64,000 bases of DNA from Enoplosus armatus (lineage: Eukaryota; Chordata; Actinopteri; Centrarchiformes; Enoplosidae): assembly GCF_043641665.1 (NCBI RefSeq), contig NC_092193.1, positions 6,166,001 to 6,230,000 of the forward strand. Reading direction: 5' to 3'. Every line of letters begins with the position of its first letter. Position 1 is the first letter of the stretch. The position numbers were made by a program, and so were the translations under genes. This document shows positions 16,565 to 42,763 of the stretch, one piece after another. Under the pieces are notes generated by a model. The model did no database searches and was not told the origin of the DNA. It worked only from the letters and a program-made list of their open reading frames with translations.

Positions 16565-16583
16565 GTGGTGGTGGTGGTGGTGG
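16491..16583 (+). repeat. Compound CTG/GTG triplet repeat
   Basis: Five CTG units (16493-16507), a TTT interruption, then 17 uninterrupted CTG units (16511-16561) running directly into seven GTG units (16562-16582). In six-frame translation it gives poly-Leu/poly-Val on + and poly-Gln/poly-His on -. Neither reading has splice or homology support, so I treat it as an intronic microsatellite. Confidence 0.93.
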
Positions 16584-17269
16584 CGTACTCTGCGCTGTGT
16601 GTCAGGCTCAGTGCTATTCTTAGCCCTCTTCCCTCCCTGTCCCATCCTGCAGTCTGTGGATCAGGTTACCGTACTGTGTGTGCTCTTCATCTATCCCAGC
16701 TACACCAGCACACTCTTCACCACCCCCCCCAGCACACATCTCCGCACCAACTCCTCAAACCGCTACACTTGCGCAAGGACACACACTGAAGCAGTCGCTC
16801 TGCTGTCAGGGCCGACATGCTGCAGCACGACAGGTTGTTATTGTTGTTAGTCAGGAACCAGTGGAGTTAAAGTACAGGAACACCAGGTTATAAATAAATA
16901 CAGAGACATCTGCTTCTCAGAAGGACCAGCGCTGCAGCCAGCACACTTAACTTGGGATTTCACTGACTTAGTTCAGTCAGGGCAAGTTCACATTTAGATT
17001 TTGAAAAATTCAGACCCATATTTTTCATTACAAGTGGGCTGTCATGTTCAGGCTTAAAGAGGATAATTTAGAAACTGTGTTATATTTATAATTCACATAA
17101 TCTGAAAAGTAAATTGACCTCAAGGCCTTGTGGCCATCATATTTTGGTCATCCACTAAAGCTGTTACAATAATGTGGCTGCATAGCAAACAGAGCCTACA
17201 GCACATGATATCAGTGACCTGCACAGAAGGATGTTTATATCACAGCTGGAACTATTAGTCTATTAATTA

Positions 17270-17856
17270 GTGCTGCAAGTAATGATTATTTTAATTATCG
17301 ATTTAATCCGTTGATCATTTTCTCGATTATCTGTTAATTGTTTGGTCTTCAAAACATGAGAAAATACATTTTCCTAAAGCCCTATGTGGCTTCTTTTTAA
17401 ATGTCTTGTTTTGTCCAATCAACTGTATAAAACCCAAATATATTTATTAACTATCACAAAAGACAAAGAAAAGCAGAAAATTCTTGCAATTGAGAAACCT
17501 GAACTAAGGAATTTGGGAATTGTTTCAGGTCTACTGTTAATCGATCAGTCGATTGACAGAAAATGTATCAAACTATTCGGATAATAGATTAATTGTTTCA
17601 GTCAATTTTTTAAAGCAAAAATGTTTCTTTCTCTCTAGTGTAGAGGTTTGCTGCTTTTCCCTGTTTTTATTTCATTGTAAACTGAATATCTTTGGGTATC
17701 TCTATATCTTTGGATAAAATAAGAGGTTTGAAGGTGTCACCTTGGGCTCTGGGAAATTATAATTTTCACTCTTTTCTGACATTTTATAGACAAAATGTTT
17801 AGTTGAGAAAATAATTGTCAGAAGAATCAATAATGAAAATAATCAGTTGCAGCACT
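17270..17856. mobile_element. Two ATTAATCGATTA-type repeats in inverted orientation
   Basis: A + copy starts GTGCTGCAAGTAATGATTATT (17270 to about 17620). A minus copy ends near 17856, where the complement of the last bases reads GTGCTGCAACTGATTATTTTC. The two are joined tail to tail. The family is a short non-autonomous element abundant in percomorph genomes, with internal text such as TTGTTTTGTCCAAYCAAC and GATCGACTAATCGATTAAT. Confidence 0.7.
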
Positions 17857-18839
17857 GGTATATTTTGTTTTGTCTCGTCAGTGTCTTCTCCGTGGCAGCT
17901 GAATTATTTACCACATCGCTGATGTTGTTGAGGCCAAGGGAACCAGCCAACCAGAGTGTCTCTCGTGTCACATCTCTCTGTAGTACGCCTTTCACTCTTT
18001 TGCAGTCGTGATTTTGCAGTTTTGATAGTCTATTTTATTGGATTTAAGCGGGTTAGGTAATTGTTGCTATCAGTGTTTTCACTGTATGGGATCCCATGTC
18101 AAACTAATCTCAGCTTTAGTCTCTGTGAACTGTAGTAGTTATCAAGGCAGGGTTAGATCTAGACTTGAAACAGCCCAAGGTTAATGGCAGAGCTTGCAGG
18201 GGCTTATGCAGCCCTGAGCTGCTCATGAAATGCAGCGAATGCGAATGCCAAACTGGCGAGTTCCCAAATACCTCTGTAATTATAGTCACACCCTCCTCGC
18301 CTCGTCTCTGGGCCAGATTGGAGTCCTGTCAGCGTTTGTTTTCTGGTCTGGTCCCGGACTGTCCATACCGCTTTAATACCCTCGATACACTGGCCTCTTT
18401 ACACCAACGTGTTCACCGTGGGCTACTCAATTCTCCCTTTCAGCCGCCTGAATGACGGTGCTGCTGCATACTGGCTATCTGCTGACTAATGATGGGCCTC
18501 TCACTGGCCTCGGCTGAGCAGCAGGGCTGTGTGTTGGAAAAAACGATACCTGTCAACATTGTGCTATTACTCAGGATCAGCAGAGGTTGTAAAGGTATCT
18601 GAAGAAACAAAATGTTGGATTCCTTTTGAGTAGTGTAGTCTTCTTATTTGTAATTATAATTTAGTGCTGAAAACAAGCAAGTTTCAGTCTGGCAAAGCTA
18701 ATGACATGTGCAACTGTTTGAATGTGCCCTGCTGTCTAATAAAGATTACATTTGTTTTATATGTTTTAATCCCAAAAACTTGATTAATGATGATTGATTG
18801 CATATTTAGTCACACAGAATAAAATTACATGAAAAAACA

Positions 18840-19158
18840 CTCAACTAACTTATTTTCTTAATAGATTAATTACAGCTTATGTTTTTTTTCTTGATTAATT
18901 TTGTTCAATAAATTATCAGAAAAGCTCAAGGTGACCTCTTCAAATCACTTTCACCCAACTAACAGTCCAAACCTCCAAGCTATTTAGTTTAGATTGATAT
19001 AAAGCAGAGACAATCGGCAAATCCTCACAATTTAAGAAACTGGAAATGGGAGAAAGTTTGGAGTTTTTGCCATAAAAGACATCATCACTTATGAAAATAG
19101 TTGCTTATTTTCTGTTGATCGACTAATCAATTGATGGACTAATCATTTCAGCTCTAAA
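18840..19158 (+). mobile_element. ATTAATCGATTA-type repeat copy
   Basis: Internal phrases CCAACTAACAGTCCAAAC, GCAAATCCTCACAATTTAAG and the end GTTGATCGACTAATCAATTG are shared with the other copies in this window. Diverged copy in the ankrd12 first intron. Confidence 0.65.
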
Positions 19159-20394
19159 AAAACCATACACTTTATCAAAAACTTATATATTACAAATCTG
19201 AGTAGTAAGGCAGTACGTATATTTATAAATGTCAACCCCCAACAACAGCAGTTTCCTGCTCTTTTGTGTGCAGCAGAACGGTCGCTCTGTTAATGCCTCT
19301 GTCTTAAAGTGCTTTTGCTGCTTAAACTTCTAAGACTTGTGGCTTTCACATAAATCCTCGATACGCCACATAATTGTTGCATGTGCAGGTGATGTGTATG
19401 AAAAGCAGAGCGTGCTTGTTATCTTGGTGACATCTTGTGATTGAAGGCCTGCAGTCTGTTATGATCCATTTAGCTGCAGTGGTTGTATGTTTTTGATTCT
19501 GTTTTTTATATATATATATATGCATGGATCCATTGTATTGTCATGGCAGTGTAGTGTGTCACTGTTGGCTCTGTGCTGTTTATAGGACGATCGTGTTTGA
19601 TTATCAAGTTATGAGCTCCACATTTTAGATCAGTGACTGCTTGCAACACTACTTCTGTCCTTTTGAGCCTTTCTGCCTTAGTTGTAATTGAAAAGCAACC
19701 ACTTATGTTTGTGTTTTTTCCAGGCATAGTTTACATCTTAGGTTGGTTAGCATAGCAAACCTCTTACTAACTGTACATGTGCTGCACATAAGATAGTGTG
19801 GTGTGTAGCTTAACCTCACATGATAATTGTTTTGCAGTCCCTGCCGTAGCCACAAACACCTAAACGACAGGATGCCTACGTAGATAAAAACTGTACATGT
19901 ACGCCGGATGTTTCTGGAGACCTGGCAAGGTGAAACAGGTCGTGAGATTGATATGTTTTTAAAAAAGTTTAGCAAAAAAGCTTAATATTTGATGGTTCCA
20001 GCTTCTTAAATGTGGAAATGTGCTGCTTTCTTTTAAATTATATTTAATTGAGTGTCTTTGAATTTTGGACGTCTGATCAGACAAAACAAAACATACGAAG
20101 ATGCCACCTTGGACTTGGGAAATGATTGTTGATTACAGGCTTACTACTGAAGGACACTTCACTGATATTGGTTTAGCAATGAGGTTTGTCATTTGGACAT
20201 TGTGGCTGTTGTCCTGTCAGTTTAGACCCCTTACATGTTTACTGACCCACAGAAACACAAAAGCTGTGGATGACGGGGCTGATCAATTGCATACTGATTT
20301 TGACTTCATAAAGAAGGCTAAAAGAAAAAAAGAAATCATCTGATTAAAAACCCTGAAAGTTTCAAGAGTTACTTTTACATAAATATTACTATGG

Positions 20395-20670
20395 TGGAAA
20401 CAAACAATTGTCTTCATTATTGGTTAATCTTCCAATTATATCCTTGATTTGTCTACACATTTTTTGGTCTATTAAATGTTAGGAAATTGTTAAAAGTCCA
20501 AGTTGACTCATTCTGACTGCTTGTTTTGTCTGACCAACAGTTCAAAACCCCAAAAGTTATACCATTTACTGTCATGAAAGGCTAACAAACCAGCAAATAT
20601 TCACATGTGAGAAGTTGGAACCAGTGAAACAAAAGGATTAATCAATGTCTTTAATTATCAGCCCTGATAG
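20395..20670 (+). mobile_element. ATTAATCGATTA-type repeat copy
   Basis: Contains TTGTTTTGTCTGACCAACAG, CAGCAAATATTCACATGTGA and the terminal GATTAATCAATG. It aligns by eye with the copies at 18840 and 44735. Diverged. Confidence 0.6.
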
Positions 20671-21010
20671 AGAACACTTGCTTCTGAAGAAATCCCCCCC
20701 ATTTTTAGGAAAATCTGTCCTGTACTCTTTAGTAAGGTGGGTCACCCCCAGTAGGAGTCCTGTTTCAAGTGCAATGGTAGGTCTTTCCTTGGTAAACTAA
20801 ATGTTCACTATAGAGATTCTAGTTAAGATGTAATTGGATGCGTATTGAGTAATGGGGCTGTCCCATTCATTTTGGAGGCTGCTTCAAAACTTATCAGTGG
20901 CTCTCAGGTTTCCTAATATAGATTTTACTGATTGCGGTACATTCATAGTGCCAAGAGCTGTTATTTCTGTAAAATCAGAAGCAGTGCTGTTTGTGAGAGA
21001 GCGTGTTTTT

Positions 21011-21036
21011 AAAAAAAAAAAAAAAAAAAAGAAAAA
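21011..21036 (+). repeat. Poly-A tract
   Basis: Twenty A residues, then G and six more A. It could be the tail of a retroposed sequence, but I recognise no body upstream. Confidence 0.85.
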
Positions 21037-21775
21037 ACATGAAGAAGAAGCAGCAGCAGGGAAAGTTCATTGCAAGTACATGAGAAGAAGGTCTTGTGAC
21101 TGACAACGGCGATCCTCATGTGACAAGATAACTGACAGATGCCATGTCGGCTTCATGCGCATGTTCAGCTGAGTGTTATACTTTCTCCAGTGACTGTGGG
21201 CGCCCCCACTGACTCTGCTGCATGTGTTACTACACTGACACAAACCACATCAGAGAGGAGCTTGGTTATACTGATGAGTAGACCGTAGTGACAACATGCA
21301 AGGGTGGGCGTTTTCCTCTCAGAACTTTTAAGAGTCCCTGAAGCTGTGATTCATGCTGTACTTGTTTCCTGCCTGTTTTCTAAGGTCAGTCTGAAGAAGT
21401 GGAATGGAAATTTCAATAAAAATCCCAGATTACAGATCCACTCAACCTACATCCTGAAACACAGCCGAGTTACACTTTGTAGCATTGCTGTTTCATATGC
21501 CACCACTCCGCTCCTCTCTGGGTTTAAATGACTTTACTTAGCTCTTGTTTCCTCTGTGATACAGACGTTTGCTGAAAGCCTAGCTTGTAAACAGTCTCAG
21601 TGGAGAATTGTCATTTAATTGTACCTGTATTCAAACATGTCTCTTGCTCTTGCCAGTGTCTGGTGCAAACACTGCCTGTTTACACCAAGTCTAAAGAGGC
21701 CAGTCATCAGCTCGGATTGTGACTGTGACAATGTTGAAATCCTGCTCATTGCTGTTGCTTTCTGTCTCCAGGTGC

Positions 21776-21811
21776 ATGATGAACCTACTGTGCTGTAGCT
21801 GTCACAGCTAG
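21776..21811 (+). promoter_or_regulatory. Upstream ORF in ankrd12 leader
   Basis: In the exon that carries the ankrd12 start (exon from 21772), tandem ATGs at 21776 and 21779 open an 11-codon frame ending at TAG 21809-21811. This is 14 bases before the main ATG at 21826, which has a strong context (GCACCATGG). It is untranslated-region evidence only; effect on initiation is inferred. Confidence 0.6.
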
Positions 21812-21825
21812 TCAGGTGCCGCACC

Positions 21826-37218
<15,393 letters not shown>

Positions 37219-38300
37219 GCTGTAGGACAGACGTGCTTTGCCACAGCGGTGGCCACATTACGGACACGAGAGGCAGCCCGCACTATCGAAGAAAAGGAAA
37301 GAAAAATGTGAAGCACTTAGGATGTGGCGGTAAGACAAAAGAGCAATTACAAAAGAGACGATTTTAATCCAGAGCTCTTGCGGTCCAAACCGGCACACCC
37401 ACCACAGGGACGGGGAACGGGGACTGACTGTTCCTCGTACAGGAAAAGGGGGGTCCAGGCCACAGATGAAGCCCAGAGAGCAGAGACCAAAAGCTGGACT
37501 GGGCGGTGTAGGGAGCTGCAGCAAGAAGCAACCACCTGCTACTGCTCCTCATCAAGCAGGGTCACACAACTGAAACATTTAAATTGTTTTCAAAGTGAGT
37601 GTTCATACATTGTGTACAGACTGTGCTCTTAATTTTTTAACTTATTTTATACATAAACAATTGTGCATTTGTAAATAGTCATGTAATTATTGTTTTAAAC
37701 TTGTAAAAACAAAAAATAATAGATATTTTGATTGTAAACTTGTTCTGTCTCATGTTTTAATGGACCAAAGTTGGTTTTTATATCGAGTGTCCTCTTCGTC
37801 CGTGATGTTCTTGTTGTTGTTGGCTTAAAATCTTAAGCATGTGTTGGCTTCTGTTGTGTTTTTTGTTTCTTCCTCATCTGGAGTTCCACGCCACAGCTGG
37901 TGTTTTTTGACTTTGGCAATTTAATGCTGTGCATGCGTTGCGTTGTTTGTACTTTTTTCCTAAAGAGCTGTACTGTGGACTTAATTGTGAGGTTTACTGA
38001 AGTGTTCCAGCTTTTATTTTTTTTGCGCCATTGTGTTATGTCCTTTTTTGCGGCCTCACTCCTCATGTGTTGTCCATTGTGTCTCGCGCACATTAAAGTC
38101 TGTTGTGGCTTCCAAGGAAAAAAAAACAACTTACTTTTACAGTTTCAATGTGAGATCACAACAAAACCTATTTTTTCAACATAATGCCTTTTGAACGATA
38201 GTTCTAAAAAATGTCTATTTTAATATTTACTTGTTACATGACTTGTACATATTTGTAATATATAATTGAATAAATTTTATTTGTTGTGAAATTAAAAGTG
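37219..38300 (+). other. ANKRD12 3' untranslated region
   Basis: From the stop codon to just past the polyadenylation signal. It is AT-rich in its second half, with T-rich and ATTTTTT runs. An earlier ATTAAA (38092-38097) could give a shorter transcript. Confidence 0.7.
38269..38274 (+). terminator. ANKRD12 polyadenylation signal
   Basis: AATAAA about 1.05 kb after the stop, followed 20 bases later by ATTAAA and then a GTGTTGCTTTTGGTGT downstream element. Confidence 0.75.
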
Positions 38301-38327
38301 TTGCTTTTGGTGTCATTCATTTTAGAA

Positions 38328-38590
38328 ATTAGAGCTGAAGCAATTAATCAATCGACACATATTGGCACCAAGTTTGATTATCGAACAACAATGTCAAACA
38401 TTTACAGCTTCTTAAATGTGAGGATTTGCTGCTTTTCTCTGCGTTTCTTTAATTAATGTAAATGGAATATTTTGGGGAATTCTAATGTTGGTCAGACAAA
38501 ACAAGTAATTTCAAAACTGCAATGGGCATTCTTCAGACTTTTATAGACTAATCAATAGATTAATAATGAAAATAATAAGTTGTAGCCCTG
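38328..38590 (-). mobile_element. ATTAATCGATTA-type repeat copy
   Basis: Begins AGAGCTGAAGCAATTAATCA and ends AATAATAAGTTGTAGCCCTG, the complement of the family's usual start. It lies directly after the ankrd12 polyadenylation site. Confidence 0.7.
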
Positions 38591-38599
38591 AAGATTGAC

Positions 38600-39700
38600 T
38601 GATGATTTTAACATTTCAGATTCATCTTTAGTCATTCCCTTGTAGCAGTTTCATCCTCAGCCAGTAGATGTCGCTGTACTCAGAGCTGCACATCCAGTCA
38701 ACTTAAAGTGCTGCAGTGACGTTAACTGCGACAAGGTGATTGTGAATATCAAACAAGTGCAACTCTGCCGTTTCACTCAGAGTTGGAAACTGTTCGAGTT
38801 TGTTTAGTTGACATGATGATGAATATTTTTATGGTGCTGATGATGTAAAATGAAAATAAGTCACTGTAACTGCTGCATTCATGCAGGTCAAACATTTTCA
38901 GTAGCCAATGACCTATAAATATATATAAATATATCATTTTTCAACCAAACTACTATGTCTACTACACTCTCATATATATGTAAAGGTTTCACTCCAGACA
39001 TGTTTTAAGACGTATAAAAAGACGCTGCTTGGAATAATAATTTATGTCTGATATGGTTTTCCACAAAAATACTTTTAATCATGTCTGCGCCGTCCTCGTG
39101 GAAATATCCAGAAGCTATAAATATGCAAATAGGGTTCATATCAAAAGTTTGTAAAGGAGTATTACACAACTGTATTGCTACTTAGTATTAATCTTAATAC
39201 GAAGCCCAACACTGGTAAAGTGAGAGACACTACCACTGACACAAACAGCTAATTACAGATGTATGCACTGAATACTGTGGTGCATTCAGGGAGATCAGAC
39301 TTTTGAGAGAGCCCTTACATCTTTTCAAGTGTGTCAGCTTTTATTTTGTAGTTCTCTGTCTCTGGCCTCAGCGATCTGCAGGGAGAGGGACTATTGATCA
39401 TTTCACTCATAAATTACACAATAAATTACATGTGTGCACTTAAACACTGAATGTTATTGTTTTTTATTCCCATTTACATCAACAAGGTCAGACAAAATAT
39501 TAGAAACACCTCTCAAACGAAAACATTTTTAACAAATGTCTCCATCCTCTTAACTTCATAAGTAGATTTCCTTATGATAATTAGACACTGTTGCCTTGTC
39601 TTAAATTCTCTTTTCTGAAATGAGTCACTCCTCTTAAATCCGATTGAAATTTAAATGGCCCTGCCCTGATTGAAGGTGTGTCTGTCTCTCACTGACCTTC
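38600..39700. other. Intergenic spacer, ankrd12 to twsg1
   Basis: AT-rich sequence without a coding block or RNA gene that I can support. It contains an ATATAAATATATAAATATAT run near 38915-38935. Confidence 0.5.
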
Positions 39701-40660
39701 CTCCTTTGCAGACTGGAAGTTGGGCCTGTTGCGGTTTTGGGAAAACACGTGTAAACACCTGTGGAGCTAAATGGCTCATCAGAGCGTTTCTGCGGCGGCA
39801 GAGCTGCTACAAATGAGCGCGGGGACGCATCTCAGCGGGAAGTCTGCTCAACTTCACAGCTTCCGAATCGCCCCTTTCTCACCTAATGAGCGCACTCACA
39901 AGGCCGCTGATAAGGCCGGAGACAAAGGACTGTTTAATGGAGTGGGGGTGGCCTGGAAAGAAAAGATTTGCTTGTGTAAAAAGAGGCCAAACAGAGCCCA
40001 TCTGGGCAGCCAACCAGTGACCAGAGTTTGGGCTAAAAGGAGATAAACTGAGATTTTACGCACAAGACTTTTACGCACACAACTGCAGCGCGGCGCGGCT
40101 GTAAATGCTGCCCTTCGCTGGTATTTATGGTGCGGTGAGGCGGATCATTCATGTCCGTCACCCCGAAGACACGCGGCCGGTATATGTGTGACCTGAGGCC
40201 CGGTGTTTTCCTGCACAGACGGTGGGTAGAAAATGGAGTGTGTGCCTTTAAGGCGCCCGACTGCCTGTCGCTTTTTGCTGCGGAGAGACTGACGCCCTCT
40301 GGACACAGTGGACACTTGAGCGGCGGCAGAACACCATCCTGGAGAAGTTCAAAGAGAAAACAGCCACTCTCCCTCTTAAAAAGAAAAGTCGCGAACTTGT
40401 AAACGGCGTTGTGGTAAGTTTTAAACTCCTTCTGTCTTTATTATTCCGCTGTTTTCTGCGCTCGATTCTCGTGTAGCTGCGTGCGAGTGGAACAAAGTTG
40501 TGGTGTTCGCGATGAGCAGAAAAGAGGTGAAGAAACGCGTTCATGACTGAGGGAGCTAATGTCCCTCACATGTTTTCTCCCCGTCATGTGAAGTGGAACA
40601 ATGTGCAGCAAAGTGGTGAAGTGTAAAAGCAGAGCGACGCGATTAGACGGTGTGTTAACG
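39700..40660 (+). promoter_or_regulatory. CpG-rich promoter and 5' exon region of twsg1
   Basis: CpG frequency rises from about 39780 to 40660 (for example CAGCGCGGCGCGGC near 40086). A good donor GTG/GTAAGT at 40414 would end a non-coding first exon at 40413, spliced to an acceptor at 41313 or 41323 before the coding start. The transcription start is not determined; the 5' exon boundary is inferred from splice consensus. Confidence 0.6.
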
Positions 40661-40719
40661 CGCTACACTTGGGGGGGAAAAAATAGGTGAAGGAAGCTGA
40701 TGTTGGCAGATGTGTGTTT

Positions 40720-40741
40720 GTGTGTGTGTGTGTGTGTGTGT
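40720..40741 (+). repeat. (TG)n microsatellite
   Basis: Eleven TG units directly downstream of the twsg1 CpG-rich region. A (TTTTA)n run follows at about 40871-40900. Confidence 0.9.
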
Positions 40742-41346
40742 TGTTATTCCACCGTAACGTGAGTGTGTTCTGGCTTTGAATGAAATGTGACGCAGGCCTT
40801 TTTAGAAATGTGATGCTTACATGTCAGAGTTTGTGCTGGTTCTGCATGACAAAGCTGTGATTTTCACTATGTATTATTTTTATTTTTATTTTTATTTTTT
40901 ACACATTTTTATCTTTTTGCTTCACTATTCAGCTCAGATGTGTGAGTTTTAGCACTAAAATGTAGATTTCAGGTATCACAGTGTGATTATGAAATATCTT
41001 ATTCTGTGTGAAGCACACAAATAGACGGATTGGAGGTAAAATCACATTATTTATTACTGTTTTTTTTATTTAAAACCTACTCATTGATCAGGAGTAGATG
41101 GATACATTTTACTTTTGAACTGTGTCTCCAGCTCAGTATGAGGAAACTCTCTCTGCTGTTTAACATCATATTTCTGTCCTGTTATCTTTTGTGCACCGAC
41201 TGCAGCTCCTCACTTTTCCTTTTGTGGAATGTCAGTGATGAAGTTTTGTTTATTTGTCTTCGCCCTCCGTCCCTGGTCTGTGAGGTCCTGTCCTGTGTCT
41301 CGTGTTGACGTAGGTGTTTCCAGTGCCGTGCTGGTGAGCCGTCAGG

Positions 41347-42706
41347 ATGAGGCCTGGTCAGCTGATCCTCCCCGCCGCCGCCGCTCTCCTCTTCCTCCTA
41401 TCAGGGCTGTCTCTGACCTCCGGCTGCAACAAAGCCCTCTGCGCGAGCGACGTCAGCAAGTGTCTCATCCAGGTAAAGGACACTGAAGGTTTCCACTCTC
41501 TAAACACACTTTCTCTGAGAGCGTTGGATGCTGAGTGTTGGATTTACACAACAATGGTGCCATGAACAACTCCTCCTTCCCCTCCTGAAGCATGGCTGCG
41601 ATAATGTTCTGACTCACGATCAAAGCACTCAACCAAAACCCCTCTGATCTCTAAGGTTTCGTTTCATACTTTAAATTTAGAATATAATCCATGGAGTTAT
41701 GTTTGTTGGTGTCAGACGGCTGTGAAACTACATGAAAATGAGGTTTGCGTCTTCAAAAATCCCATATGATTTTTTTTAAAAATGCCTTCACTGTGACTTT
41801 TTTAATTCTCTTCATCACTGCTGAACTTCACTCATGGATTTGATGAGCTTTTCTGTTGATGTAAAGTGGGAAATTTCTCTCAGTGCAGCCAAGTTCAGGC
41901 TTTTCATCCTACAGTGTTACAGCTGTTTTGTGTAAACGCAGACTGTTGTTTTCTCTTGACAAGAACACAAATTAAATGTCGTCTGCAGCCGGAGTCGAGT
42001 TCAAGTTAAGAGCGGCTGCAGAGCAGTCGAAACCTTGTTTTAATGAAACATTAAAACTGGCAGGACAGGCTCAAAACTGCGCGGTAGCTGCAGAAAATAT
42101 GTCTCAGTGTCTTTACGTAACTCTGCCAGTTTTGTGCAAATACTTCACATTAAATAAAAATATCCAGCCGTAGCCAAAGTCCAGTTAAAATGTGCCCGTG
42201 TCCCGACCGAGATCCGGACCGGAGAACAAAGATGGAATCTGTTGCGAAGAATGCAGATACATTCCTTCGATAAGCCTAGTGAAGTCTGGGAGGAAGGTTT
42301 TTTCCCAGAGCGAGCAGCAGAGGAGCAGAGATGTGATCTAACTGTGCAGCTTCATGCACACCTGCTCTCTACCTGTGAGACAGACTGCATGCTGTTTTAG
42401 AGCAGGGCATTGTGGGTGAAACGGCTCAGAAGTTCTTTGATGTACGTGAGGTTTCCCTTGTTATTTTCACATCAGCCCCTCTTGACTTTTGACTTTTGTT
42501 GACTTTCTGGCATCACTTCCTTTGTGTCACTGTTTCCCTCACGTCTGAAGCCCGGAGGGTGACGGGTGGAGGGGTGGTACCCCCTCGTTTACACATATTC
42601 TGTCATGCATTCTTGTTATTTTGAGGGGAAAACATGAAGAGAAGTGTTGGCCGGTCTTTCCACCACCTGTCAAGTCAAATTTGAGCCGCTGCTTGTCCTC
42701 TGTCCT

Positions 42707-42763
<57 letters not shown>

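Larger units (their letters stand above)
5110..21771. other. Large first intron of ankrd12 (no coding exon seen)
   Basis: About 16.7 kb without an exon I can support. It holds a fish repeat starting AAGGCAAGGCAAATTTATTC (12334-12395), an alternating purine-pyrimidine tract (11326-11363), (TTA)n near 12460-12481, a GAG/CTG/GTG-repeat GC-rich block (16050-16583), several ATTAATCGATTA-type repeat copies (17270-17856, 18840-19158, 20395-20670), A20 (21011-21030), and small hairpins at 8389-8424 and 9009-9053. Two less repetitive, more GC-balanced stretches (14210-14600 and 18160-18520) read like possible conserved non-coding elements, but this is only an impression. Confidence 0.6.

Noticed and set aside
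16280..16645. Minus-strand ORF with a long poly-Gln run
   Set aside because: The frame exists only because of the CTG/GTG microsatellite; there is no splice structure, homology or balanced composition around it.
16349..16789. Plus-strand 146-codon ORF with poly-Leu/poly-Val
   Set aside because: Same microsatellite read on the other strand; no recognisable protein.
21011..21036. Poly-A tail of a processed pseudogene
   Set aside because: No gene-like body precedes the A20 tract.
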